From Litoditis marina (Eukaryota > Nematoda > Chromadorea > Rhabditida > Rhabditidae): a stretch of 64,000 nt of DNA. The stretch covers positions 15,050,330-15,114,329 of the forward strand of contig OZ038439.1 in NCBI GenBank assembly GCA_964036275.1, given 5' to 3'. The position numbers and the translations under genes are program-made. Positions within the stretch are counted from its first letter, which is position 1, and every line of letters begins with the position of its first letter. This document shows, in pieces, positions 49,315 through 62,311 of this stretch. The notes below the pieces were generated by a model. The model was not told the origin of the DNA. It saw only the letters and a program-made list of their open reading frames with translations, and did not search any database.

Positions 49315-52209
49315 TTATTTCCAACTATCTTGTAGTTGATTGAAGTATAAATCATTCTCTTCTTTCTGTTTCGGAAACAGAACTACAGTTGGGGTACGCG
49401 AAGGATATATCGAGCGACGGTTCCACTGGAATTAGAGAAATAATTTTTAAAATTGGCAATTGTAACTCTTATCATGTTAAATCAGTTTGTATAATTAATT
49501 TGTGTGACAAGAATTTTCGAATGATTCACTTATGAATTGAAGAAAAACAACTAGCGATTGGGTAAGTTAAAAAGTTGTATTATGTAGATTACTTTATAGT
49601 TGTTTAAACCAAGAGGAAAACCTTTAACTATACAAAACTCTCTAATCTTCTTCTACCAATAGAGAGTCCTTACCATACTAATCAGTGCTTTTCTCCAGAC
49701 TGTGTTGTAGAAAAAGACGATCATGCACACACTTATGCTGTACCTGAAACACAGAGGTAACTTATTGTAGAAACATATTTGTTAGAAAAAAGTATTGGGA
49801 TTTGCGCATCCCATAAAAAGATAGAACCGATTTGTAAGCATGTTTTAAACACTTCCAACGGTAAAGAGACGAAGTGGAAGAAAATTGAACAGAAAAAAAG
49901 AGAAAAGGTCAAAACGTACCCGATTGACGAATAAGCAAATAATAGTTGTAGTATGTTATACCATTTGGTTTGTGAAAACTGTTCGATGCTGCACAGGATA
50001 GTTCCAACAACGATGGAGAAAAGTGTGAGTAGAATAGTCCCTATTTTGAAGAGCTGAAAAAACTCGGTTACTCTGATATGAATTTCTGAGAAGTCAGATG
50101 ACATTAGTGACACGGACATGTCTCGCTTTCAAATCTTCATAGTTGTTAGTCATATATGTCTAGTTTTTCAGTTTTGTTTCTCATATTGATATATATTCAC
50201 TCGTTCCATACGCTTTCTTTTCATACTTTGCAGAGCGTCAGAACTTTGGGAATAACAGGTGATCAGATCTTAGTTCCTTGTCCAATTTGTAAATTTCACG
50301 GTGAAATAAACTGGTTCATGAAGTGTGAACCCTCTTCACTTACAGCTGTAATTCTGCAGTTTTCCATGATTTGATATCTCTGGCTGAGTGAATATTGAAA
50401 GGTCATTCGCAATTCCAAGCGTAGATACTTGGAATTCCACCTGTCCAGCAAGATACACGTCTGAAAAAGTTGTTATTCTGAAAATTGGAGAGAAGGTGCT
50501 TGTTTCTGAACCTAAAGTCGAATATCACATCAGCTGAGAGCAATTCGATTCTCCGTATCGAAGTAGAAAAAAGTTGATTGGTTTTCGAAAACAAACGGAT
50601 TAGATCAAACTTGGACATTTGTCTACGCTAGAATTCTGCAAAGGTTCAATAAGCCCACATTTACGAATTCACATCCTGTCCTACTAAAACCATTGCGCTC
50701 TCAACTAAAATGACTTACCACAAATGCAGCTAGATTCGATGTGACAAACAAAATGAAGTGCACGTACACGGGAATCAGTTCTACAAAGAAAAAAATTGAA
50801 AAATGTAGCTTTTAAGAACATGATTCAGGAAAGAAGCGAAAAACAGTAGAAGTATGTGTCAGTTACAGATTTACAACTATTGTTACTGAGCAGTACGTGA
50901 ATATAACAATACAAACCGATAGTTTTGCGTCAGATACAAATGATCGTGATTTAAGCCCTTTATAGGAAAAAGGTGCAAGCCAATTTACTAGAAAACTGAC
51001 CAAACACAAAAACCAGTGCTGCTGCCGTGCTCCAAACAAACATGGCAAGACACAGCAGAATCCCGATCCACCGTCTCTCGTTGCTTTCGTAGTCGTCTTT
51101 CAGCCATGTGGCCAGGGTACGTTCCATCATTATGAAGAAGGCACAATAGAATGCAACCATGGTGAGACAGGTACGAACCACACAGAGTATATTAAAAAAG
51201 GAGTTTTCCTTCAGTTCTTCTGGAAAAAAAAGTTTTGAGAGGAAAGAACACTTTCACACAAGTAAACAGTTTTAATCACTTTCAACTTTCATTCAACAGG
51301 ATAGATTATTTTTCTGGCACCATGTTCTTTCACCGTTTGCCTTTTTTTGAAAGATTGTGTAGTTCATAGATACGTAGATTTTTTTCAAAGATCAAAACAT
51401 CATCACGCCTAACGCTGACGGTTTAGCAGTGCTATTCGTAACTATGACAAGTTTTCAAGTATTGCATTTTGGAACATTTTAGTGCCTTACCATCGGTGAA
51501 TTTCAGTTGTAACGAGATGAGGATTATTCGCAGCACCATAGACACAAAATACTGTTCAAATACACCCCGCAGGACGCGGGTCACGTTAACGTGGTACTGC
51601 GGTACCACATGATTCAGATAGTAGGTTAACGATGCTATGAAGAAACTGCAACAGAAGTTTTACACGTTTCACGTTCATTCACACGTAGTTTCAATGTTCA
51701 CGTGAAGAGATATCAACAATCGTGACTAATATCTGCAGAAAAAATGGAAATGAAATATAGAATACACTCTAAAGGATAGTATCAGAATTGAACCAGAGAT
51801 CAGACAGTCACCGTCGACAGTCACAGACTAACACAGTTACCACTTTGACAACTAACTTCTGATTCGCGCATAGTTTTAAGTATGAAAAGTGTGCTGGTTT
51901 CTCAACACTATCAACCAGAGTACGTATGCTAGAAGATCCCGGCACCTTCATCCCAGCCTGCGTCTCTCGCTCTGCCTCACTGTTTCTCGTCTCTCACATC
52001 CCGGCGGGATGTGGGAGTAGAGAAATAACGTAAGAAGACGCAGGATGGGACGCAAGTGTCGGAATCTTCTAGCATACGTGCTCAGGTATATACTCCGCTC
52101 TGAAAACTCACTTCACGACAATCAGAATCAGTTCGAGTATCAAAACAGATTGAACGATTCTGTTTTCCTCCGGCTCACCAGTTCTGTTCAAACTTCCAAT
52201 GTAAATCAT
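49315..52209 (-). CDS. Sre-family seven-transmembrane chemoreceptor, paralogue 2
   Basis: Exons on the minus strand: 52112-52209, 51491-51645, 51001-51219, 50719-50780, 50344-50460, 49920-50053, 49674-49743, 49315-49425; 966 nt, 321 residues. Starts MIYIGSLNRTGEPEENRIVQ. Marks: FYCAFFIMMERTLATWLKDD with YE following, RWIGILL, SLSQRYQIMENCRITA, and the tail WNRRSIYPSRT ... KQKEENDLYFNQL. Exon 3 uses G|GTCAGT, the position that aligns with the strong G|GTATGT of paralogue 1; a later GTAAAT would add four residues (GQFS). An acceptor-like TTTCAG lies 6 bases before the ATG. Start and stop are fixed by alignment with paralogue 1. Presumed chemoreceptor. Confidence 0.9.
51915..52087. repeat. AGTACGTATGCTAGAAGATC inverted-repeat element, copy 1
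   Basis: AGAGTACGTATGCTAGAAGA ... TCATCCCAGCCTGCGTCTCT at the left and GACGCAGGATGGGAC ... TCTTCTAGCATACGTGCTC at the right. In the first intron of Sre paralogue 2. The arms span most of the element. Confidence 0.8.
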
Positions 52210-55200
52210 TTCGAACTGAAACAAATTGATTATTATAAAAGTATCGGTGTGAACATGACAATATATCACTGTGAGTTTGGATCTAACATACGAAACTGAA
52301 TTAACTCGATAGTTTATCACAGCAACAGTGGGACCTTATTGTAAACAAAAATCTAGTTCTGAAAGCAAAACAGTGTGGGTAAATTTCGTTCAACGAGTGT
52401 TTGACACGCAATATGGTGCAATAACTGAGTTTGCAGCACTTTCTTGAGAAAATGAACAAATTAAAGTCAGTATAATCTGTTCGAAGTCACGAGTTTAAGA
52501 ACAGGTGAAACTACATCATTCTAGTTCTAGTGAACCTAGACAAACAAACTTCAGTCCGATCTTAGGTGAAATTTAAGGCCACTTAAGGTGTTGTCTTCAG
52601 AAATTTACAGTTACTTAAGATAAGGTTGGTGAATCAGATTCGCTAATTTATCATCTGGAAGCTATTGGGTTTCCCTATCAAAGTACATAAAATGTTCAGT
52701 GATCTGCAGACTAAACCAACCGGTTCAAGTTTGGTGAATATTTTTTTTTTTATAACCTAATTGAATCAGACCAATCGCCCACTGCATCAGGTATAATGAA
52801 TGAAAAGTGCAACAGACCAACTAAAACCGTTCTTTTCAAAAACTACTTTATTGAATACTCTAGGAAGGTTAGCTATTGGTTTGGCTTCGTGGTTCGGTTC
52901 AAAGAGCAGATTGTTAAGCACTCGGAGTAGTTCCCAGAATACGTGAACCAACTTTGCATGTTTGTTCGATGTGCTTGATGTGCGTGAAAAAAGACATAGC
53001 ACATCTCATTACATGAAAAGGGAAGAGGACAGGAACGATCCATCTTCGAACACTTCCTTGTTGATATGAGGAGGGTTTGCATTCAAGGGGAATAGCAAGA
53101 AATTTGGCTGCAAGCATATTGCATTCAGCCATGCAATAATACTAATTGTATGACTGCTTTTTGTATATTTAGATAGATTGCTTCGAAGGAGAACGAGGGA
53201 AGTGGATGTAGGGGTACCTCAGGCAGACTGAACGTTAGTCTCGGTTTTGTAAATAGCACTATCTGTTTTGTTAAATAAGAAGTGAAAAAAGTCACTCAAG
53301 TTAGGGACAGTTTACACAGCTGTACGATAAAGCTCCAGTTTTTTTCTCGAAATTCAAAACAACGGTTAGTCAACATGAGGCTCGAGCGTTTACACGTGAC
53401 TATTTGAGTGTGCATTTTTTCAATTCCTTTTTTGACCTATAACCTTTCGGGTAGATTATGAACATATTACACTAGCTATACGATTCCTACCACAACGCTT
53501 GTTTAAAATAAATCTACGCTTTTTCCATAGATCACTCACGTGAGTTCCCAATGCTTCCCTAATCGGGGTCTCCTTTTGTCTTGGTTCTTTTTTAGGCAAA
53601 TCTTCTTTTATCGAGATCATTCTCACCTCAAACACTTTCTTGTCACCCCTCGCACGACTGTTTACCGTCTCTGCCCTCCTCGAAATGCGTGCTATTTCGT
53701 CGAGGGTCATCGCCTCGAGCTACTAATACAGGGTGGATGTCTGCTCCCTCCCCCACTCGGGATCTCTCGCCCCTTGAGAGGCTCGGCTGCTATGAGTACA
53801 AAAGCGGCCAGCTATCCCTCGCACAACTCTATTAGGAACCTCCGTACAATGCTCAGGTCAGTCGGTCTATTTAGATCACAATGTTGATGTTTATTTCGAT
53901 TCAACTGTCATTTCAATAGAATTCAGTTAAATAATCATTGTCCGCGGTATAGAACGAATATACGGTATCCTCAATTTCTGATGTAAAGGGTTTTTATCAA
54001 TGGTAGTCGTTAACCCCGCTAAACTCTATTAGAAAACTTTCAAAATGTAGGGTTTTATTGTGTTTTTAAGGAATTTTGCAGCGATAATTGTCCACTCAAA
54101 GTAACGAGTATACTGTATCCTCAACTTCTGATGTGAACAATTCCTGTTATCAAATGAACTTTGCAAAATCCTATTAGAAACCTTCACACGAGTGTTTTAA
54201 TGGGATCAAGTGCTCATTTCATCATAATTGAGCTAAACGGTCATTGCCCGCAATATAAAACAAGTATACTGTACCCTCAATTTCTGATGTGAAATATTTT
54301 GCTAGCCAATGTAGTCGCACACCACGCAAAAAATCTACTAGGAACCTCCGTTCTTAGGTCAGTCTCTCTGTGTAGATCAAATGATAATGTTCATAAAAAC
54401 ATACGATGTGCGACCAGTATACTGTATCTCTGAGTTCTTATGTAGAATGCTCCGGTATCAAATAGTTGTACTCCTGCACTTTAGTAGCTTGGTAGCTCTG
54501 TACACTAAAGTAAACGCGTCCCTAAATTCGGATGTGTAACATTTTGTTATCAAATATAGCAACTTTTTCTTCTGAAAGTTAACTCCGACTCCGTTTTAGT
54601 GCTGTAGCAGCCACAGTTGTTTCATTTCGTACTGCTGTGTTTGACACTTGATTTCTATGCGTTCAAGTCGAAATTTTGAAAATTGTACGGTGTTCAAACA
54701 TCAAATTACAACTCAGAGAGTTATGTGATGGAATCGGATTGAAATCCTCTCATTGCAAAGTTTTGCAACGATAAATTGATTTGCGCAACATTCTGAAACA
54801 CTTCTACAAGTTGATATCACGTAAAAAGTATGTTTACAAGGTGCACCCCTTTTCAAACAAAATAATTTTCACTCCACTCACTATAAGAAATAAAATTTTG
54901 TATTATCTTCTTGACAATTTACTCCATTTTCGGTTCATAAAAACTTCAAAAAGTAACATAATAATCAGACACTGAGAGTTCTTACCAGGAACTTTTTTAG
55001 ATTTCGGTCCCTTTGAACTTTTATATTTTGCGTAGTCTCCAGAATTCCTCGTCGTATAGAATGTATTTGCTCGCCGAGTGTTTCCTCAAAAGACGTGATT
55101 AGTTTTCGTGTCGGCGCAAACTCCGTGCAAAGTGTTGCCTTCTCGCGTATTTACCAACATTTTTGAGTGACCGCGCCCTCGCAAAAAAGGAACGGAAACG

Positions 55201-55473
55201 AAAAACGGAGCAGCGGCACTTCCTTTCAAGCAGAAGTTCAAAGGAACTAGGGAGTGTAGGAATTAGGGACCAAGATGCAACTGAAGTTAAAATTATCAAC
55301 GTTATTTCAGTAGATCACGTGATCGGATGTTTATTTCATTCTATTCAATTATAGTTTTCCTCAACCGCAGTCTGACAAGATAATTAGCTACATCGTTGAA
55401 ATCATGAGTTGAGCTCATTATTGATGTTTAATTTTTTCCGAGAAAGTATTAACTGATAGTGAAATGAACTAAA
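52210..55473. other. Intergenic; repeats, no secure gene
   Basis: Apart from the tandem array at 53830-54480, no exon set is found. A minus-strand frame at 53540-53710 (MTLDEIARISRRAETVNSRA...), rich in Lys/Arg and ending with CAC|GTGAGT, could be a lone exon or transposon remnant. Frames at 52787-53132 look accidental. 55019-55300 is locally GC-richer without recognisable coding content. Confidence 0.4.
53830..54480. repeat. Degenerate tandem array, period about 153 bp, four copies
   Basis: The words TATTAGGAACCTCC / TATTAGAAAACTTTC, ATTGTCCGCGGTATAGAACG, and GTATACTGTATCCTCAA, TTTCTGATGTGAA recur. The CTCAATTTCTGATGT-type word is at about 53970, 54120, 54276 and 54429. Confidence 0.7.
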
Positions 55474-58400
55474 ATGAATCAGTTGGTTAGAAACTGTAGC
55501 TATTTCTTGAACGTCGTACTACTCACTGTTTCGACAATAACTGGAAATATTAATATGTAATTACCTTCTCATCTGTTGTTCGCTCACGTTGAATCGTTGG
55601 TGGTGATCAGCGTACTTGTCACATCGACTTTTGGAGCGATTCTCTAACGGTATTTGAATATAGCAGAGTTAAACATAATTCACATCTTTTCATCTTAAAG
55701 GCGATAGAGTAGTTAAGTACAACACACAGTCTCACATTCACACGTGACACTGAAGGTACGTTTCAGTTTGACTAATCATGATTTCACAATCAGTATCGAT
55801 TGATTGAAATCCGGCGAAGCGTGCCGATTTCAGCGGTCAAGAGCTCTAATCACGCGGCTCTTTGTAGGAAAAAGGAAAAACAAACAGAACATAGACACGC
55901 GCACGGACAATGGGATTAGAATTGATCTTTGAGAACTATATTTAGTTCTCATCAAAGCATAGAAGGAATACTACTGTATATCCCTCTTTTGCTGTGTAGA
56001 TGAGTACCTTGAAGTGGGAGGGTGGAGGCAGGTCTGTAGGACTCCAATTCAGTTTTCACCATAAGATAGAAGGTACGGTGTCACCGTAAGATGGAACATA
56101 TAGTACTGTATACTTCAAGTTTTGCTGTGTAGAACCAGATAGTGAGTGACAAATGTGAAAAGCGAAGAGATCATTCGAGCTAAGTTGTTATTCAAATTAT
56201 GGAGTTATTCTACTGTCGAGCGTGGGGCTGGTACACACTCGAATAGATCAAAGAGCCTACTGTAGATCCTAGTTGTCCTGTGTGTACGACACCTATATAG
56301 TTTCCAACCTCCGAGAATTGAAGGGTACCCTAAAGACAAAATAGTTCTTGGTAGTTTAAGTTTAGTTCTCGTCCAAATATAAGAGTAAGTCAAGGTATAA
56401 CTTTTCGTTTTGATACCTTCTGCTCGTTCAATTGGAGCAAGCAAGTATACAGTACAACTCAAGTTTCGCTGTGAGCATTGTCAATATGACTACATAAGTT
56501 TTAAATAAAAATGTTTGTACAGTCATCATTTCAGCCGAAAAGTCCAGCTTAATATGTTTCCAGGTTGTCCATATTCTTGGCCGTGGTGGCAGTTTCCTTC
56601 TCACAGTATGCACAGAACAGGAACGCAGGTCGGTCTTACACTATTCCACCTTTTATATTTTGGCCAACTTTTATAGAACAGAACCATTCATGTTACATAA
56701 GGGATACATGTTTTTCATATAATCGTCAAACCGCATTTGGAGTTTTGAAAACGAAAATTGAATATTGTTCATCTCAAACACTCATTCCAAAATTTTATGA
56801 AATGCTTCACGTCTGCAAAACAAAATCTCCATGCTTCAACTCATCTTGTATGTTTAATTACTAAAAGCATCGTTCAACGTTTGGCCATGATTACTCACGA
56901 CACTAGAAAATGTTGCTTCACTTCCCTCAAGCTAGTATGATTCAGTTTCTCGATAATCGAACTCGGTATAAAAACTGTTGGCTATGTAGTCGTCTGTAGT
57001 TTGACTAATTTGCTACATGATCCGTTGTTACGCGTTATCGCGTTTTACCGTTGTAGTTAACTGTTACATCCATTTATTATTACCACTCATCCTTATTATT
57101 ATTATCACTGATATTCTGTTGTTATTTATTTATAGTTTCAGCAGCCTCAACGGCGTCGATCCCGGCCTGGTACCAGATGGGAAAACCGGCGGCCGCCCCC
57201 TCTTTCCCCTACGAAAGAAGGGAACCGTATGACCGAGTGGACATGCCTGCAGCACAGCGAACCAACGCCTTTTCGGGGTACGTTCATTCCGTAAACCACT
57301 TGCAGTTTGCACACTTTTAAACATTCGTACGTGGGTTCTCCCTGAATAGAATCTCGTGGTATATTCCCATGACACGTCCAACGTCAACGACAGCGAAAAC
57401 ATTAATTTTGCGTGACTTGGCACATATTGACTGTGAGATAATAATAATAATAATAATTTATTCATCAACTCGTTATTTGACAGACAATTTCAATGGCAAA
57501 TTATTATCACGTGTGTTGATTTTAAAAGAAAAACATGTACAGAACAAAGTTATACAAACCAAAACTATCCATGGAACAGCAGTGGAGGGTTGGCGGGCTT
57601 CTCAATGGGCAGGGCAGTTGGAGGACTGGACTGGCACAAAAAAAAATGAAAGTCGATTGGGAAAATTTATCAAAGGGGAACCGAACATTTTGTTTTTGTG
57701 AATTAATCTTGTTGTGATTAACTCAGTTAGATTGCAAACCTTGTTTGTGGGGTAAACGAATAACAGTTTGAGAGTAATTGCATTTCCACTTACCTCCCCC
57801 AAAACCAATAGTTTCCAACCGAAAAGCTCATTACAATAATGTGTATGGATGTTTCACAGCAAATACATCGTTTCAGCTACCCCAACTACGGTAGTTCTCG
57901 CACGTCCTACCCGGAGGCGGGCTCACTTCCCACGCTAGTCGGTTCCCACGGTCCCATCGGTTCTTCCCACGGTCCCTCCGCCCACATCGGCATGCCGGCC
58001 AGACGCTACCCGGGCGGTCAGGATGTGAGTAGATGGACACTGCCACGTTTTCCACGTACACGCTACACGTACCGTCACCTTAAAACTACACCTAACCCAC
58101 TGGCATCACTGTTAACAAATCACTTTGCCGAATCTAAAAAAGAGTTGCACAACTGGTACGGTAGGGCCAAAATGATTTACTACGTTAACAAGGTAGTAGG
58201 CTGGCCAACAGTAGCGGGATGGTTACTTAATTGAGCTAAAGTAGTCATGTATAGTCATCAAATTTCCTACGTGGGCCCCTACATTATGAATTCGAATCTT
58301 CTGTTTTGTTTTGTTATATTAACAGGCGAATGCAAGCTTTAAGTCGAACCTATATGTTCTCTAGAAAGTACTCATCCCAAAGTCATTGCGCAAGAGTGCA

Positions 58401-61400
58401 CGTTAGAATGAAATAGATAACATTATAAGCATTCGAATGTATTGCATGTTGCAAAATTGTAGAGTATTGCATATTGCAAAATTGTTAGGATTAATATAGA
58501 ACTGTTGAAACTTTTAGTTGCGTGAAACGTGAGAATTTCGTTAAAGTTGGACAGCGAGCATTCACAAATTGATGATTTATTTTTCACATTTCACGCATAT
58601 TCGACATATATTTTGCATATTGCAAAATTCTAGGGGTAGATTAGTTTATCGGGTTCATCTTGAATTCTACTTCAGTTTTGATCTTTGACTACAGTATTAT
58701 CCTAGCAGGTTTATCAGTATTATGGTAGATTCGGTTATTAGTTCTGTTCCAAGCTTCATGCTGATTCCAAGATGATGGTTCATTTTAGTGATTGGTTATG
58801 AAAAAGAATAGTTAATCAATCGATAAATTGAACTCTAATATTTTTTTCGGGGTTTTATGTTACATTCTTCGCATGCACGTAACATTTCATCGCATTAGAC
58901 GGTTTATCAGAGTTTTTGACGACGCTTTTTGGTTCATGGAAATGTCTCTGATAAATCTTTTAATGCTATCTTTGTTTCTGTTTCTAACCATCACAAGCAA
59001 CGCACTTCACAATTGTTCAGTTTTCAGAAATTTCCGTTAATACACGTCATAAACGTCGAAAATTTTCAGGCCATTTTTTCCAGTCAGCTCTACTTTTTTA
59101 GAATGTTCATAGAAGTATTTTTAATCACACGTGAAAGCCACGTGATCGTCCTTCTTGATATTTCATTCTCACACTTTACTCACATCACGAGCACTCCACG
59201 ACACAGTTTTTGTTCCAAAAAAGCCCAGAAAGAGTAAAAAAACACTGACAACAAAACTTCCAGTCAGAGGTTTAAGTCAGAAAATTTCTGTGTTCAAACT
59301 CTACACGTTTGAATGAGTATTTCTTCAAGGAAGGAAATGAAAAGTTGTCCATCTACATACCTGTTAGATAACTTGAGTTACGTAACCAAGCTCAAAAATC
59401 ATAAAAAGTGAGAGTGTAGCAAAATAACGTATTGGCCGAATTTTCAATTTTCCCGTGAAACGAAATTTCCATATTTTCATGCATGTCACTTTTTCTGCAC
59501 TTTATTTTTGTTTCGTTTTCCATCTTTCTTTTTCCGCTTCTAATGCTTCTTCTTCTTTCGCAGATGCCGTATGAGTCCTCGCTGAAACGGTATCACAAAC
59601 TTCTTCTGAGGACCTCCAAAAAGCCCACTACCACCAGCGCCGCTAGAACCACCACCGCCGCCAGGACCACCACGTTATCATCCACCACCACCTCCACGCC
59701 ATTCAGACCGTGGGCCACGCCCCAAAAACCGCGATCGCTCAGCAAAATCTATTCTACGATCCGCACCAAGGGCCCGGCCGCCACCACCAAGCTACCCACA
59801 CCGGGTCCCGAAAATCTGGGAACGCGACCGGAAGTCATTTCCGTTGACACGCGGCCGCGAATCATTTCGCCTGGTCCTCGTCCGGTCATTCCTCTTGGAT
59901 CGGGCCGGCCCGTTATCAAGGAGATGAGCAAACTGAAATGGAAGAAGCTGACTCCGCCCCCCACGACCACGTCATCGACTACACTGGAAGTGACGTCATC
60001 AACGACAACGTCATCTTCATTACCGAGGTTCATTTGCAGACATAAACCGAGCGAACCATTACCGATTATACCACGAACGATTCCCCCATTTAGAGTCGTC
60101 GAGAGAACGTTCAAACCGAGAGGCAGCAGACGGTTACAGAAAACGACCGCCACCGCCGCTCGAACCACCACGACGACGACGTCGCCCGCGCCGCGACCAC
60201 CGCAGTCGCTCATCGAATTTCTCTGGGTAGGCACGGAATGTGCAAGTTGACCTGGATACTGTAACAGCTTGTTTCCCTCTGTGTGCATGTCTGGCCTGTG
60301 TGTTGTTCTTGCTTGAAACATCACTATGCGCTAGTCCAATGCCTAATGCGGGTGTAAATATCCAATAACGTGTAGAAATATCCAATACTGTTGATATGTT
60401 GCCAGTCTCGTTGCAACTTGTAGATTCAAGTTATCCCAAGTGCACAAAATAGCAAAGTTTCTTTTGATACGTTTCAAATAGATTGAGAGATACGAGAGAT
60501 GATTCGAATATCTAGGGAAATACTACATTGAAAATTAACCTAGATATCATTCCTTTTTCACAAATCGATTTCGTACTACTGAATGGAGAAGGTGTCCAGA
60601 TTAAGTTACTTAACACTTTATGATTACTCATTTTGTTATAACTTATAACTTGCACTATTCCCTCCACTCCACCGCAAGCAACAGCCAAATCCAACTAAAA
60701 TAACAATTGTATTTAGTCCTACTCAAACATTTATAAGGTATCGGAAAAATTTCCAAGCACCGTAACAAAGCAAACACATCACGACTTACCAATTCGCTCA
60801 ACAGCGAGCAAAATGTCCTTTGAAACCGATTTGTTAGACGTCTAGTGGTACAATGTTAGTTGCAGATTATTTATGTAATATCAAACGGAACACTTCAAAA
60901 TAAATAAAATATAAAAATAAAACTAAGTGTTATTTGTGATCACGTGATTTCGTTTGATCACCAAGCTCGCAACTGACAATACTTACGACTAACATCACCA
61001 ACAACATTTGTAACTGCATTGACTTCCTGTAAAGACGGGTTCGAATCAAATGTTAACTGCACAAATTCTCGAATGTCCGATCTGACCTACTAAAGAAATC
61101 AGCACAACTCATTCACCAACTAGCAGACCCGTACACTCACGTAACGTTCACGTGCCCTCACGCACCTTCACGTACTTGCAGCCGAACTCGGAGCTGCTAA
61201 ACGCCATCAAGGACGTCGTGGCGAAGTTCAAGGCGTCTCTGGACGAGACCGGTCTTGACCAGGACGTCAGGGTCATGGGAAACCAGCTGAAGAACACGTG
61301 GCAACAGCTCAGAAACGGTGAGTTTGGAATGAAACTACAAACTGCAAAGTCGTGTGGTACAGAGTACGTATGCTAGACGATCCCGGCCCTTTCATCCCAT

Positions 61401-62311
61401 CCTGCGTCTCTCGCTATGCCTCACTATTTCGCGCAACTCGTAAGAGCAGAGAAATAGCGTTTGTTTGTAGAGACGCAGGATGGGATGAATGTGCCGGGTT
61501 GTTCTAGCATACGTACTCTGGTCTGGTGTGTGTTTAGTTCAATTACGGTGCATACCAGTCATTACGTATTTACGGCGGTAAACAACCGTACAGTTATAAA
61601 AGAACTGACTTACGATTCATATTGTTTACAACGTCTCAATTTCACGCATTTTACCACTAGTGAAGTCTCTGGTCAAGTGAAACGTGTGAAAAACATCGGG
61701 AAAAAATACGAATTGCTATTGTCTCACGTTTTACGTGAAATTTCACGTGTAATAAACGAAGGCTTGCTGTTGGCTGATTGCTCCTCTGTCTGTCTTTTGC
61801 TGTCTGCGTCTCTCTCCTTCGCGTGTTCTCTCACCGTTTCTCTGACAGGGGTGCAATTTGCCTTCAGGTGTCGATCGCAGCATTGATGCGGTGAAACTGA
61901 GTGCCGAGAAAACTGTCCGCGACATTGACTACGGTAATTAACTTCAGAAAATCGATATTCCAAAAAAACTTATATTGAAATTATCGGTAAGCTTGTTCTA
62001 TCTGCACTCCACTACACTTTTGAGTCCAATTCGTGAAACTCTCTAAAGTTTTAAAGTTGTACCGGCATATATTCTCGAATCTACTAGTGATAAAGTTGTC
62101 CTTATCCCGGTAGTAAAAGAGTTAAAACTATTAGGTTTTCAAGAAAATAGCAGAACTAAAACTAAGTTTTTCTTCGAGTAATCGATACAATCGATACCAA
62201 CCGATATCCGTTGCAGCCGGTCCCATGAACGAGCACCTGGGTCGTCTGTTCGAGAAGGCCGCCGCCGATGCCACCTCTGACGTCACCGATCAGAAGACAC
62301 TACGAGACTAA
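55474..62311 (+). CDS. Secreted Thr/Pro-rich protein with a helical C-terminal part
   Basis: Exons 56564-56628, 57142-57277, 57877-58024, 59564-60226, 61182-61317, 61868-61933, 62217-62311 join in phase; a tiny first exon 55474-55481 (ATGAATCA|GTTGGT) is the only nearby ATG that fits the required phase and is tentative. With it the product has 438 residues. A hydrophobic signal (LSIFLAVVAVSFSQYA) comes first, then AASTASIPAWYQMGKPAAAP and a Gly/Ser/His/Tyr-rich part. About 200 residues rich in Thr, Pro and Arg follow, with many TTT runs (likely O-glycosylated and disordered). The last 98 residues are helical and charged (SELLNAIKDVVAKFKASLDE ... VDRSIDAVKLSAEKTVRDID ... HLGRLFEKAAADATSDVTDQ), ending LRD. 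I do not recognise the family; the end looks like amphipathic helices. The large exon could have internal alternative splice sites. Confidence 0.72.
57430..57830 (-). repeat. Possible 3' end of a truncated LINE in an intron
   Basis: (AAT)n at about 57437-57456 followed by TTTATTCATCAACTCGTTAT and about 370 bases of unique sequence. The layout, a simple-repeat tail next to TTTATT..., is like the 3' end of the LINE at 21489 read on the plus strand. No coding remnant identified, so weak. Confidence 0.3.
61360..61520. repeat. AGTACGTATGCTAGAAGATC inverted-repeat element, copy 2
   Basis: AGAGTACGTATGCTAGACGA ... TCATCCCATCCTGCGTCTCT at the left; AGACGCAGGATGGGATGAAT ... GTTCTAGCATACGTACTCTG at the right. 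In the intron 61318-61867 of the Thr/Pro-rich gene. Confidence 0.85.

Noticed and set aside
51001..51219. Alternative end of exon 3 in Sre paralogue 2 at GTAAAT, adding four residues (GQFS)
   Set aside because: It is in phase and possible, but the upstream G|GTCAGT aligns exactly with the strong donor of paralogue 1, so the shorter exon is preferred.
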